Shown: positions 47,847 through 55,986 of the stretch, in pieces | Layout: each line of letters opens with the position of its first letter | Numbering within the stretch: the stretch's first letter is position 1 | NCBI GenBank assembly: GCA_905479105.1 | Contig: CAJQLE010000002.1 | Span: forward strand, 62,001-126,000 | DNA from: an uncultured Flavobacteriales bacterium | Lineage (GTDB): Bacteria; Bacteroidota; Bacteroidia; Flavobacteriales_G; Salibacteraceae | DNA length: 64,000 nt | Direction: 5' to 3' | The notes under the pieces: model-generated | Database searches by the model: none | Told to the model about the DNA's origin: nothing | The model's input: only the letters and a program-made list of their open reading frames with translations | Program-made: the position numbers and the translations under genes

Positions 47847-48539
47847 TTATGAGCTAAAAGACTTTGTGTCTACCTGTACGCTCGGACTCATTGTGCTAGA
47901 CATATAAATTGTCTTCACATAAGAGCCTTTTGCAGATGCAGGCTTCAGCTTAATAATTGTCTGTAACAGCTCACTCGCGTTTTCCGCGATTTTTTGTGCA
48001 TCGAAGGAAACTTTTCCAACGGAAGCATGCACGATTCCATACTTATCTACTTTAAAGTCAATCTTACCAGCTTTTACCTCCTGAACAGCTTTTCCCACGT
48101 CCATGGTTACAGTACCTGTTTTTGGATTTGGCATTAAGCCTCGTGGACCAAGTACACGTCCCAAAGGACCTACTTTGCCCATAACGCTTGGAGTCGTGAT
48201 GATAACATCAACATCCGTCCAACCGCCTTTGATTTTAGCAATATACTCATCCAATCCAACGTACTCAGCTCCAGCATCCTTTGCTTCCTGCTCCTTGTCA
48301 GGAGTACAAAGCACTAATACCTTCACATCTTTACCTGTTCCGTGCGGAAGTGTAACAACACCACGAACCATTTGATTAGACTTTCTAGGGTCAACACCTA
48401 ACCGTATACTCACATCTACGGAGGCATCGAACTTAGTAGTAGATATATCTTTAATAAGCGCACTCGCGTCATTCAATGAATACGTTGCGTTTTTGTCTAC
48501 CTTTTCGATAGAGGCTTTTCTATTTTTAGTAAGGCTCAT
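47847..48539 (-). CDS. rplA: Ribosomal protein uL1
   Basis: A 230-residue two-domain L1 protein. Family signatures include [50 protein letters not shown] and the C-terminal [19 protein letters not shown]1 binds 23S rRNA at the E-site stalk and represses its own operon in many bacteria. It follows rplK by 8 bases. Confidence 0.97.
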   Translation of the reverse strand: MSLTKNRKASIEKVDKNATYSLNDASALIKDISTTKFDASVDVSIRLGVDPRKSNQMVRGVVTLPHGTGKDVKVLVLCTPDKEQEAKDAGAEYVGLDEYIAKIKGGWTDVDVIITTPSVMGKVGPLGRVLGPRGLMPNPKTGTVTMDVGKAVQEVKAGKIDFKVDKYGIVHASVGKVSFDAQKIAENASELLQTIIKLKPASAKGSYVKTIYMSSTMSPSVQVDTKSFSS

Positions 48540-48547
48540 CTGCTTTG

Positions 48548-48970
48548 TTATTTAATTGCAACACCCATGCTACGAGCAGTACCCGCAACCATTTTCATTG
48601 CTGATTCAACAGTAAAGCAGTTCAAGTCAACCATTTTATCCTCTGCTATTGTTCTTGCCTGATCTTTAGAAATGGTACCCGACTTAATTCGGTTTGATTC
48701 TGCAGATCCGGACTTAATTTTTGCGGCTTCCTTTATTTGGATGGCCACAGGTGGAGTTTTTACAATAAAGTCAAAAGACTTATCGCCATAAACCGTTATA
48801 ATTACTGGAAGAACTTTCCCAGCTTTATCTTGAGTTCTAGCATTAAACTGCTTACAGAACTCCATAATGTTGACACCTTTAGCACCTAGTGCCGGACCAA
48901 CTGGTGGAGACGGATTAGCGGCTCCTCCTCTTACTTGCAACTTAATAAGTGCACTTACTTCTTTCGCCAT
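48548..48970 (-). CDS. rplK: Ribosomal protein uL11
   Basis: A 140-residue protein with the N-terminal region [21 protein letters not shown] (thiostrepton/stringent factor region) and the rRNA-binding C-terminal domain [19 protein letters not shown]. The length is normal. It lies 57 bases downstream of nusG. Confidence 0.97.
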   Translation of the reverse strand: MAKEVSALIKLQVRGGAANPSPPVGPALGAKGVNIMEFCKQFNARTQDKAGKVLPVIITVYGDKSFDFIVKTPPVAIQIKEAAKIKSGSAESNRIKSGTISKDQARTIAEDKMVDLNCFTVESAMKMVAGTARSMGVAIK

Positions 48971-49027
48971 TATATAAAATTTAGTTCAAGCGTTGCGCAT
49001 ACGAAATCGCAACTCCTAATTAATTAA

Positions 49028-49582
49028 TTACTCTTTTTCTACTTGCATATAACTTAACTCTAGTGGAGTCTTTCTTCCGAAAATCTTCACCATCACTTTA
49101 AGCTTCTTTTTATCTTCATTGATTTCTTCAATAATTCCTGAAAAACTATTGAAAGGACCATCAATAACCTTAACTGCCTCGCCAACCACGAAAGGAATAT
49201 TCAATTCCGCTTCACTCTCAGCCATTTCATCAACCTTACCTAACATCCTATTCACCTCATTCACTCTCAGAGGTATAGGCTGACCACCTTTCTTGTCCGA
49301 TAAAAACCCAATTACATTAGTGATTCCCTTCACAATGTGCGGAACCTCACCAACCAAATTAGCCTCTATAAAAACATATCCTGGGTAGAGATTTCTCTCT
49401 TTAGACATCTTCTTTCCGTTTCGGATCTGGTATACTTTTTCAATAGGAAGAAGAATCTGGGAAACATACTCTTGCATTCCAAGACGATCAATCTCCATTT
49501 CAAGGTACTCCTTAACTTTTTTCTCCTTCCCGCTAATTGCGCGAACGACATACCATTTATTTGCAGTTTTAGTTTCAGACAT
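49028..49582 (-). CDS. nusG: Transcription termination/antitermination protein NusG
   Basis: A 184-residue NusG. The N-terminal NGN domain (KWYVVRAISGKEKKVKEYLE ... RNLYPGYVFIEANL) binds RNA polymerase. The C-terminal KOW domain is VVGEAVKVIDGPFNSFSGIIEEIN. The ATG at 49582 is used; it begins one base after the secE stop, whereas a TTG three codons upstream would overlap secE. Confidence 0.95.
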   Translation of the reverse strand: MSETKTANKWYVVRAISGKEKKVKEYLEMEIDRLGMQEYVSQILLPIEKVYQIRNGKKMSKERNLYPGYVFIEANLVGEVPHIVKGITNVIGFLSDKKGGQPIPLRVNEVNRMLGKVDEMAESEAELNIPFVVGEAVKVIDGPFNSFSGIIEEINEDKKKLKVMVKIFGRKTPLELSYMQVEKE

Positions 49583-49583
49583 C

Positions 49584-49781
49584 CTAACCAAATATTTTCA
49601 AATAAATAACATCCATCAACTGACCAAAAGTAAGATCCATCAAATAAATCAAACCAGCAATAATGAAAGTCGCAACAAGCACGACTATACCGCTACTTTG
49701 AAGTTCTGACCAGGTTGGCCAGCTTACCTTATTGGTAAGCTCGTCAGCTGCTTCTTCTATATATGTTTTTATTCCTGCCAT
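49584..49781 (-). CDS. secE: Protein translocase subunit SecE
   Basis: A 65-residue SecE of the short single-helix type. The amphipathic segment KTYIEEAADELTNKVSWPTW contains the conserved KVSWPT, followed by one membrane helix (GIVVLVATFIIAGLIYLMDL). The ATG at 49781 lies 12 bases after the 3' end of tRNA-Trp, so the protein and the tRNA share a transcript. A TTG further upstream sits against the tRNA end and is rejected. Confidence 0.94.
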   Translation of the reverse strand: MAGIKTYIEEAADELTNKVSWPTWSELQSSGIVVLVATFIIAGLIYLMDLTFGQLMDVIYLKIFG

Positions 49782-49793
49782 TTTCTTTAGTTG

Positions 49794-49866
49794 CACGGGT
49801 GGTAGGAATCGAACCCACAGCCCCTGGTTTTGGAGACCAGTGCTCTACCAATTGAGCTACACCCGT
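49794..49866 (-). tRNA. tRNA-Trp (anticodon CCA)
   Basis: A 73-base cloverleaf with acceptor ACGGGTG/CACCCGT, D arm GCTC...GAGC, anticodon arm CTGGT-CTCCAAA-ACCAG (anticodon CCA) and T arm GTGGG-TTCGATT-CCTAC. The 3' CCA is not encoded. It lies between the tuf terminator and secE. Confidence 0.97.
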
Positions 49867-49915
49867 AATTTTAGCGATGCTCACACTCTGAGTAGAACAC
49901 CTATTCATAAAACAA

Positions 49916-49952
49916 CAGAAAGTGTGGGGCCAAAATAGGCTCCACACTTCTG
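49916..49952 (-). terminator. Terminator after tuf
   Basis: On the minus strand CAGAAGTGTGG and CCACACTTTCTG pair with one bulge, with an inner GCC/GGC stem, and TTGTTTTAT follows. It lies 17 bases after the tuf stop and 50 bases before tRNA-Trp, so tRNA-Trp and secE probably have a further promoter or depend on read-through. Confidence 0.8.
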
Positions 49953-49969
49953 AATAATTAAACTGTTTC

Positions 49970-51154
49970 TTAGGTGAGAATCTCAGTAACTTGACCAGCT
50001 CCTACTGTTCTACCACCTTCACGGATAGCAAACTTAAGACCTTGGTTTATCGCAACAGGAGCGATTAAGTTAACCTCGATAGTCAAGTTATCACCTGGCA
50101 TTACCATTTCTCTTCCTTCTCCAAGGATGATTTCACCAGTAACGTCAGTTGTTCTTAAGTAGAACTGTGGACGGTACTTGTTATGGAATGGCGTGTGACG
50201 ACCACCTTCTTCTTTCTTAAGGATATAAACCTCAGCTTTAAATTTAGTATGAGGCTTAACCGAACCTGGCTTACAGATTACCATTCCTCTTCTAATAGCT
50301 TCTTTTTCGATACCTCTAAGCAACAAACCTACATTGTCACCTGCTTCACCTCTGTCAAGGATCTTACGAAACATCTCAACTCCTGTAATAGTTGAAGTCA
50401 ATTTCTCTTCGAAACCAATAATCTCAACTGAATCACCAGTATTAATAACTCCTGCTTCAATTCTACCTGTAGCAACAGTTCCACGACCTGTAATCGAGAA
50501 AACATCTTCTACTGGCATCAAGAAATCCTTATCAACATCACGTGGAGGAAGTGGAATGTAGCTATCAACTGCATTCATCAAATCCATGATTTTCTCTTCC
50601 CACTTAGCCTCACCATTCAATCCTCCTAAAGCAGAACCTTGAATAACTGGAACATTATCTCCGTCATAATCATAGAAGGAAAGCAATTCTCTGATTTCCA
50701 TTTCAACAAGCTCTAAAAGCTCCTCATCATCAACAAGGTCAACCTTATTCATGAAAACTACGATTTCAGGAACGCCTACTTGACGTGCAAGAAGGATATG
50801 CTCACGAGTTTGTGGCATTGGACCATCTGTAGCCGCTACAACTATAATAGCACCGTCCATTTGTGCAGCACCAGTAACCATGTTCTTAACATAGTCAGCG
50901 TGACCTGGACAGTCAACGTGCGCATAATGACGATTCTCTGTTTGGTATTCTACGTGTGATGTATTAATTGTAATACCTCTTTCCTTTTCTTCTGGAGCGT
51001 TATCGATTGAATCGAATGAACGAAGTTCAGAGAAACCTTTCTTAGCAAGAACTGTAGTGATTGCTGCAGTCAATGTCGTTTTACCGTGGTCAACGTGACC
51101 AATAGTTCCGATGTTTAAGTGTGGTTTGGAACGATCAAATTTTTCCTTTGCCAT
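49970..51154 (-). CDS. tuf: Elongation factor Tu
   Basis: A 394-residue translation factor that delivers aminoacyl-tRNA. The G-domain motifs are GHVDHGKT (residues 19-26), [12 protein letters not shown] and NKVDLVDD, followed by domains 2 and 3 ending [15 protein letters not shown]. It lies 57 bases downstream of tRNA-Thr(GGU), as in the thrU-tyrU-glyT-thrT-tufB arrangement of enterobacteria, and is followed by a terminator. Confidence 0.98.
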   Translation of the reverse strand: MAKEKFDRSKPHLNIGTIGHVDHGKTTLTAAITTVLAKKGFSELRSFDSIDNAPEEKERGITINTSHVEYQTENRHYAHVDCPGHADYVKNMVTGAAQMDGAIIVVAATDGPMPQTREHILLARQVGVPEIVVFMNKVDLVDDEELLELVEMEIRELLSFYDYDGDNVPVIQGSALGGLNGEAKWEEKIMDLMNAVDSYIPLPPRDVDKDFLMPVEDVFSITGRGTVATGRIEAGVINTGDSVEIIGFEEKLTSTITGVEMFRKILDRGEAGDNVGLLLRGIEKEAIRRGMVICKPGSVKPHTKFKAEVYILKKEEGGRHTPFHNKYRPQFYLRTTDVTGEIILGEGREMVMPGDNLTIEVNLIAPVAINQGLKFAIREGGRTVGAGQVTEILT

Positions 51155-51211
51155 GACTTATTACCTATTTAGTTTAATTATTGAGTTTACTTATTTATTC
51201 TTCTATCTACG

Positions 51212-51283
51212 AGCCAACGAGGGGAATTGAACCCCTGACCTCTTCCTTACCAAGGAAGCGCTCTACCCCTGAGCTACATCGGC
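51212..51283 (-). tRNA. tRNA-Thr (anticodon GGU)
   Basis: A 72-base cloverleaf with acceptor GCCGATG/CGTTGGC, anticodon arm CTTCC-TTGGTAA-GGAAG (GGT) and T arm AGGGG-TTCAATT-CCCCT. The acceptor stem includes a G-T pair. CCA is not encoded. Confidence 0.97.
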
Positions 51284-51361
51284 TTTATATAACTCTCGGG
51301 AGAGCCTTTATATTAAAGGTGGACTCCACCTAATAAATCCATCTACCATTATAATGTTTTG

Positions 51362-51434
51362 AGCGGGAGACGAGACTCGAACCCGCGACCCTCAGCTTGG
51401 AAGGCTGATGCTCTACCAACTGAGCTACTCCCGC
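51362..51434 (-). tRNA. tRNA-Gly (anticodon UCC)
   Basis: A 73-base cloverleaf with acceptor GCGGGAG/CTCCCGC, anticodon arm TCAGC-CTTCCAA-GCTGA (TCC) and T arm GCGGG-TTCGAGT-CTCGT. CCA is not encoded. Confidence 0.97.
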
Positions 51435-51515
51435 TTAAATATTATAATTCGATAAACGAATCTTATTTCAAATAACAATAACCAACTCAAACGTTGGTTC
51501 TTCCACATTCTTCAG

Positions 51516-51598
51516 TGGGGAGAGAAGGATTCGAACCTTCGAAGGTAAAAACCAACAGATTTACAGTCTGTCCTCGTTGGCCGCTTGAGTATCTCCCC
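51516..51598 (-). tRNA. tRNA-Tyr (anticodon GUA)
   Basis: An 83-base class II tRNA with a long variable arm. It has acceptor GGGGAGA/TCTCCCC, anticodon arm ACAGA-CTGTAAA-TCTGT (GTA) and T arm GAAGG-TTCGAAT-CCTTC. CCA is not encoded. Confidence 0.97.
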
Positions 51599-51633
51599 TA
51601 CATTCTTGAGCCCAAAGACTCACCGTATAAACG

Positions 51634-51707
51634 AGCCGGTGGAGGGATTCGAACCCCCGACCCGCTGATTACAAATCAGCTGCTCTGGCCAACTGAGCTA
51701 CACCGGC
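51634..51707 (-). tRNA. tRNA-Thr (anticodon UGU)
   Basis: A 74-base cloverleaf with acceptor GCCGGTG/CACCGGC, anticodon arm GCTGA-TTTGTAA-TCAGC (TGT) and T arm GGGGG-TTCGAAT-CCCTC. It is the first gene of the tRNA-tuf operon. CCA is not encoded. Confidence 0.97.
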
Positions 51708-51732
51708 AAATGCATATTTCAATGAACTACAT

Positions 51733-51765
51733 AAAAAATGCAGACCCCCTTGAAAAAGGTCTGCA
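51733..51765 (-). terminator. Terminator between hpf and the tRNA-tuf operon
   Basis: A perfect 8-bp stem (TGCAGACC with GGTCTGCA) around an 11-base loop, followed on the minus strand by TTTTTTAT. It ends the xerC-hpf unit 26 bases before the first tRNA. Confidence 0.82.
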
Positions 51766-51775
51766 AATTTATACA

Positions 51776-51793
51776 TTGTTTCAATTGAAACAA
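51776..51793. repeat. 18-bp perfect palindrome
   Basis: TTGTTTCAATTGAAACAA reads the same on both strands. It lies between the hpf stop and its terminator. An outer inverted repeat (GGATGT at 51799-51804, ACATCC at 51828-51833) sits next to it. It may be a protein-binding site or RNA structure; no function is known. Confidence 0.6.
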
Positions 51794-51843
51794 GAGATGG
51801 ATGTTTTTTTTCACGAACGTGATTCCAACATCCTGAAATACGA

Positions 51844-52146
51844 CTAATAAACCTGTTGAAGTTTTCCTTTTTTTCTCCTCACCTGACGCCTCAGAGCCTC
51901 AGATGCAGCATCAGTTGCCTCCTCAAAACTCTTACCTTGTTTTTTAGCAAACATTTCTTTGCCAGGAGTATTCAATCTAATTTCAGCCACCTTATTTCCT
52001 TCAATACTGTTCTTATCTATTCTCAAATAAACTTCGCTAGAGATAATATCGCTATAAAATTGATCTAATTTATTAACTCGTTGTTCTATAAATTCAATGA
52101 GTTTGTGATCTGCATCAAAGTGAATTGAATGAACTTTAATTTCCAT
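51844..52146 (-). CDS. hpf: Ribosome hibernation-promoting factor, short form (HPF/YfiA)
   Basis: A 100-residue protein with the beta-alpha-beta-beta-beta-alpha fold of the HPF/YfiA family: EIKVHSIHFDADHKLIEFIEQRVNKLDQFY, YLRIDKNS, VAEIRLNTPGKEMFAKKQGKSFEEATDAASEAL and a basic C-terminal helix (RRQVRRKKGK). The short form lacks the C-terminal dimerisation domain of long HPF. It binds the 30S subunit in stationary phase and inactivates ribosomes. It follows the recombinase by 7 bases and is co-transcribed with it. Confidence 0.9.
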   Translation of the reverse strand: MEIKVHSIHFDADHKLIEFIEQRVNKLDQFYSDIISSEVYLRIDKNSIEGNKVAEIRLNTPGKEMFAKKQGKSFEEATDAASEALRRQVRRKKGKLQQVY

Positions 52147-52153
52147 AATGATT

Positions 52154-53044
52154 TCATTTTTTGCTCCGGGGATGAGCTTGGTTATAAACGTCTTTTAATT
52201 TCTCTAACGAAGTGTGAGTGTAAATTTGGGTAGTAGCCAAACTAGCATGCCCCAAAAGATCCTTAATGGATTGTAAATTCGCTCCTTCGTTCAGCAAATG
52301 TGTTGCAAACGTATGCCTGAGCACATGAGGACTTCTTTTTTCCATTGTAGTCACCTTCGAAAGGTAATTTTTTACAATTTCATAAACAAGAGAAGGATAC
52401 ATTTTTTGTGCTTTGCCTGTTAAAAAAAGAAAAGGTTCAGAAGAATTCACCTGACCCCTTTCATCAATATAGCTTCTGAGAATCTTAATCAATTCAGGAG
52501 CTATGGGGATAATTCGTTCCTTATTTCTTTTACCCAATACCTTTAATTGACTTTGGTGAAAATCAATATCCAAAACTTTTAAGTTGATCAATTCATCTCT
52601 TCTCAATCCACACGCATAAAACACACTCAATAAAGCCAGGTCCCTTCGCCCCTCGAAATTTGCAGCAAATCGATTTGGCTCAAACAGCTGCTCGACCTGT
52701 TCGCTGCGCATAACACTCGGTAAGTGGGATGAAGTTTTTGGTCGCTGAACGCTCTTAGCTGGATTGACCTCAAGAGGTCCCTCCTTAAGTAAAAATCCAT
52801 AAAATGATTGAATAGAGCTGAGTTTTCTATTGATAGACCTCGAAGATATTCCCGATTCTGCCAAATCCGCTATGAATGAGCTAATCATTCGCCTTGATAC
52901 AACTCCAGCGTCATTAGTCTCAAAGAAAACTTCTAAATAGTCGGCAAATGAGTTGAGGTCATTCCGATATGCAATGATGGTATTATTGCTATATCTCTTT
53001 TGATAAGAAAGATAATCAAGAAATTTAGCAATGAGATCCTTCAC
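52154..53044 (-). CDS. Tyrosine recombinase of the XerC/XerD group
   Basis: A 296-residue site-specific recombinase. The N-terminal SAM-like DNA-binding domain begins LIAKFLDYLSYQKRYSNNTI. The catalytic set is complete: Arg148 (ACGLRRDEL), a lysine at 172 or 175 in GKRNKER, His240 and Arg243 (HVLRHTFATHLL), His266 (LLGHASLATT) and Tyr275 (IYTH). This fits the housekeeping Xer recombinase that resolves chromosome dimers at dif. The start is GTG. No attachment-site repeats or cargo genes are visible, so an integrase role is unlikely. It is followed by hpf. Confidence 0.92.
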   Translation of the reverse strand: MKDLIAKFLDYLSYQKRYSNNTIIAYRNDLNSFADYLEVFFETNDAGVVSRRMISSFIADLAESGISSRSINRKLSSIQSFYGFLLKEGPLEVNPAKSVQRPKTSSHLPSVMRSEQVEQLFEPNRFAANFEGRRDLALLSVFYACGLRRDELINLKVLDIDFHQSQLKVLGKRNKERIIPIAPELIKILRSYIDERGQVNSSEPFLFLTGKAQKMYPSLVYEIVKNYLSKVTTMEKRSPHVLRHTFATHLLNEGANLQSIKDLLGHASLATTQIYTHTSLEKLKDVYNQAHPRSKK

Positions 53045-53079
53045 AAGCTGCTTTTAATTTTGAAACTTGTGTAAAATAA

Positions 53080-53108
53080 AAAATCCATCCCGAAACGGAA
53101 TGGATTTT
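53080..53108 (-). terminator. Rho-independent terminator after rpsU
   Basis: A 13-bp stem with one mismatch (AAAATCCATTCCG with CGGGATGGATTTT on the minus strand) closes a 3-base loop and runs into a T-rich tract. It separates rpsU from the recombinase gene. Confidence 0.87.
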
Positions 53109-53131
53109 CTAAAATTTATGAATAACTAGGA

Positions 53132-53323
53132 CTAGTCTTGAGTCCCGTACTTTTCGTTTTTGTAGATAGCCTTCAATTTTTGCTCACGATTCTCCACTGA
53201 AGGCTTCGTGAACTTCTGGCGCTTGCGCAACTGCTTCATAGTGCCAGTTCTTTCGAATTTCTTCTTGTACTTCTTAAGAGCCTTTTCAATAGACTCACCT
53301 TCTTTTACTGGAATAATTAACAT
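53132..53323 (-). CDS. rpsU: Ribosomal protein bS21
   Basis: A 63-residue basic protein: LIIPVKEGESIEKALKKYKKKFERTG, then MKQLRKRQKF and a lysine-rich tail. bS21 sits near the anti-Shine-Dalgarno end of 16S rRNA; in Bacteroidota it has been linked to the low use of Shine-Dalgarno sequences. It has its own terminator and, upstream, a near-consensus promoter element, so it forms a single-gene unit. The bases before the ATG (CAAGAAGATAGT) hold only a weak purine stretch. Confidence 0.94.
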   Translation of the reverse strand: MLIIPVKEGESIEKALKKYKKKFERTGTMKQLRKRQKFTKPSVENREQKLKAIYKNEKYGTQD

Positions 53324-53346
53324 ACTATCTTCTTGAATTGAGGCCG

Positions 53347-53354
53347 CGAATTTA
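53347..53354 (-). promoter_or_regulatory. Near-consensus -7 element (TAAATTCG) of rpsU
   Basis: Matches TAnnTTTG except for one base and lies 23 bases upstream of the rpsU ATG. The same TTCG variant appears upstream of two other genes in the window (3200-3207 and about 10575-10582). Confidence 0.42.
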
Positions 53355-53377
53355 TAAATAAAATATAACTACAACAA

Positions 53378-54517
53378 CTATTTTAGTATTTCACGTGAAA
53401 TAACTAGTTTCTGAATTTCAGAGGTGCCTTCACCAATGGTGCAAAGCTTGCAATCACGGTAATACTTTTCAGCTGGAAAGTCCTTCGTAAAACCATACCC
53501 ACCAAAAATTTGGACTGCTTCATTAGCACAACGCACTGAAACTTCAGAAGCATAATACTTCGCAATAGCCGACTCCTTGGTCATTTTCAAACCTCGGTTT
53601 TTCATATCCGCAGCCTGAAGTGTGAGCAACTCTGCTGCTTCAATCTCCGTTGCCATGTCCGCCAGTTTAAAAGCGATTGCTTGAAACTGTGAAATAGGCT
53701 TACCGAATTGCTCTCTTTCCTTCGAATATTTTATCGAAGCTTCCAAAGCACCTTTAGCAATACCAATTGAAAGTGCCGCAATAGAAATTCTCCCTCCATC
53801 CAAAACCTTCATTGCTTGAACAAACCCATCACCTTCTTTACCCAACATGTTTTTGTTAGGAACACGACAGTTATCAAAAAATAGGCCCGCTGTTTCGGAT
53901 GCGCGCATTCCCAATTTGTTTTCTTTCTTTCCTCCGCTAAAACCCGGAGTTCCTTTTTCGATGACAAAAGCGGACATTCCATGAGAATCACCCTTCTCAC
54001 CTGTTCGCACTATAACCACCGCAACGTCACCACTTATGGCATGAGTAATAAAATTCTTACTCCCGTTCAAAACCCAATGATCACCATCCTTTACTGCGGT
54101 TGTATTCATACCCCCAGCATCAGAACCTGTTCCAGTTTCGGTTAATCCCCAAGCACCTATCCATTCGGCAGTAGCCAATTTTGGAAGCCATTTTTTGCGC
54201 TGTTCATCTGTGCCAAACATCAGAATATGATTCGTGCATAGCGAGTTATGTGCAGCAACACTTAATCCAATTGAACCGCACACCTTAGCTATTTCACTTA
54301 CGATTGTATAATATTCGAAATATCCAAATCCTGCTCCGCCATATTGCACAGGAACAAAAACTCCCATCATTCCTAATTCACCCATCTTCTTAAACAGCTC
54401 AACTGGAAAATGCTGTTTTTCATCCCATTCCATGACATGCGGACGGATTTCCTTTTCAGAAAAATCTCTCACCATCTGGGTGATCATGTCGTGGTTTTCA
54501 TAGTGTTCAAAATTCAT
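53378..54517 (-). CDS. Acyl-CoA dehydrogenase
   Basis: A 379-residue FAD-dependent dehydrogenase that makes the first double bond in fatty-acid or branched-chain acyl-CoA oxidation. Family stretches are MVRDFSEKEIRPHVMEWD, the flavin-contact motif WGLTETGTGSDAGGM, FITHA and the C-terminal IGEGTSEIQ with the catalytic base Glu363. The length and pattern fit short-chain or isovaleryl/glutaryl-related enzymes; the chain-length preference is uncertain. It is last in an operon 3 bases after apt. Confidence 0.93.
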   Translation of the reverse strand: MNFEHYENHDMITQMVRDFSEKEIRPHVMEWDEKQHFPVELFKKMGELGMMGVFVPVQYGGAGFGYFEYYTIVSEIAKVCGSIGLSVAAHNSLCTNHILMFGTDEQRKKWLPKLATAEWIGAWGLTETGTGSDAGGMNTTAVKDGDHWVLNGSKNFITHAISGDVAVVIVRTGEKGDSHGMSAFVIEKGTPGFSGGKKENKLGMRASETAGLFFDNCRVPNKNMLGKEGDGFVQAMKVLDGGRISIAALSIGIAKGALEASIKYSKEREQFGKPISQFQAIAFKLADMATEIEAAELLTLQAADMKNRGLKMTKESAIAKYYASEVSVRCANEAVQIFGGYGFTKDFPAEKYYRDCKLCTIGEGTSEIQKLVISREILK

Positions 54518-54520
54518 TTA

Positions 54521-55051
54521 TCAGTATTTTATAAGTGAAACAACATTATCAGAATATGGTTGAAGACTTTTTCTCCCATCAAGAAGTCCTAGTTCAATAA
54601 TAAAGCTATATCCTACAAGTTTAGCTTGGCTCATTCGAACAAGTTTTGAAGCCGCAACTGCAGTGCCTCCAGTAGCCAATAAATCATCGTGCAAAAGTAC
54701 TCTCTGGTTTGGCTTAATGGCGTCATCATGTATCTCTATTACCGCTGAGCCATATTCCAAATCATACTCCGATTCCATGGTCTTGGCAGGTAGTTTACCT
54801 TTTTTTCGAATTAAAGTAAATCCGCAATTCAATCGACCAGCCATCATTAAACCAAAAATAAAACCTCGACTTTCAACTCCTGCAATGATATCTATTTGCT
54901 TTTCCTTAAATGGATCAATTAATGCATCCGCAATATCTGCGCATAAAACGGGGTCTGAAAGCAATGGTGTAATATCTTTAAACTGGATTCCCTGTTTTGG
55001 AAAATCAGGTACAGTGCGAATTACATCATTGATTCTTGAGGATAATTTCAT
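54521..55051 (-). CDS. apt: Adenine phosphoribosyltransferase
   Basis: A 176-residue purine salvage enzyme converting adenine and PRPP to AMP. The PRPP-binding motif VLLHDDLLATGGTA is clear, as are TVPDFPKQGIQFKDITPLL, GVESRGFIFG and RKKGKLPAKT, which are specific to adenine phosphoribosyltransferases. It overlaps the ComEA-like gene by 4 bases. Confidence 0.96.
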   Translation of the reverse strand: MKLSSRINDVIRTVPDFPKQGIQFKDITPLLSDPVLCADIADALIDPFKEKQIDIIAGVESRGFIFGLMMAGRLNCGFTLIRKKGKLPAKTMESEYDLEYGSAVIEIHDDAIKPNQRVLLHDDLLATGGTAVAASKLVRMSQAKLVGYSFIIELGLLDGRKSLQPYSDNVVSLIKY

Positions 55052-55980
55052 TTAATCTCTAAGTAGGGTGCAATTTTAAGATAAAGCGAATCGGAAATCA
55101 CGTCTGTTCTCATTATTTCCTTAACGCTCTTAAAGTTTTCGTGTTGATCTCTATACGCGATGATTATTCTAGCCTGTTTCCAAGTAAGGTAAGGATGACG
55201 CCCAAGATCCTCTATCAAGCATGAGTTGAGATCAATCCTTTGAATAACCGTTGTGTCAATTGTAGTTTTCTCAGAAAGAATAGTAAGCGTTTCATCACTT
55301 ACACGATACAAATCCAAGAGCTGATCAAATGATCGAAATCCTTTATATCGACTTCTCAATTCTACTATCTGCCTCGCATAGAAAGAACCAATACCTGGTA
55401 TTGACTTTAATTCAGAAGTATCAGCGAGATTGAGGTCTATCTTTTTCAATTTTAAAGAATCAACTTTTTGCTCTTGCTTAAAACCATCATTAGTCTTGAA
55501 TTTAGTCGATTCTTTAAACTTTGGATCAATATCAACAAATGGAGACGCCTGGTTGACCCAACTAGTATCAATATCATAAACCTTCTTCAGATCTGATACT
55601 TCAGCGTATGGCTTAACCTTCTCACGATAATTGATTACTCGCTTGGCCATCCAGTGCTCAAGACCTAAATCAACCAATTCTTCGAGACTCACAAGATTTG
55701 GATCAAACTTTCGCCACACTATTGACTTTTCGCTATTCAATGAGGTGTCCGAAACAACTTGACTCATGACTTGAATAGGTTTTGCACGTTCTATATTCTG
55801 CGCAAATAATTCAAACTCAGCAAGCTCTAACTCGGAATAAGCCTGATGTTGATCTGGATAAAACCTTACTAATAGATGAGTTCCTGAAAGAAGTGTTAAT
55901 AGAACAATCAAGGAATAAGCTCCTCTTTTCTCTCTTTTATTAAAAGTGAAATAATCGCGAACTAATTTCTTCCAAATCAT
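55048..55980 (-). CDS. ComEA-like helix-hairpin-helix protein
   Basis: A 310-residue protein with one N-terminal membrane helix (about residues 20-38) and several helix-hairpin-helix motifs in the remainder (LVDLGLEHWMAKRVINYREK, LKSIPGIGSFYARQIVELRSRYKGF, LGRHPYLTWKQARIIIAYRDQH), each followed by a D-L-K/Y step as in ComEA-type DNA-binding proteins. Such proteins bind double-stranded DNA outside the cytoplasmic membrane. Here it may serve DNA uptake or simply bind DNA at the envelope. It overlaps apt by 4 bases and follows the symporter by 6. Confidence 0.85.
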   Translation of the reverse strand: MIWKKLVRDYFTFNKREKRGAYSLIVLLTLLSGTHLLVRFYPDQHQAYSELELAEFELFAQNIERAKPIQVMSQVVSDTSLNSEKSIVWRKFDPNLVSLEELVDLGLEHWMAKRVINYREKVKPYAEVSDLKKVYDIDTSWVNQASPFVDIDPKFKESTKFKTNDGFKQEQKVDSLKLKKIDLNLADTSELKSIPGIGSFYARQIVELRSRYKGFRSFDQLLDLYRVSDETLTILSEKTTIDTTVIQRIDLNSCLIEDLGRHPYLTWKQARIIIAYRDQHENFKSVKEIMRTDVISDSLYLKIAPYLEIK

Positions 55981-55986
55981 TCAAGG

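Noticed and set aside
52154-53044. Tyrosine recombinase close to a tRNA cluster as a sign of an integrated element
   Set aside because: The protein matches housekeeping Xer recombinases, is co-transcribed with hpf, and no attachment repeats, truncated tRNA copies or cargo genes are present.
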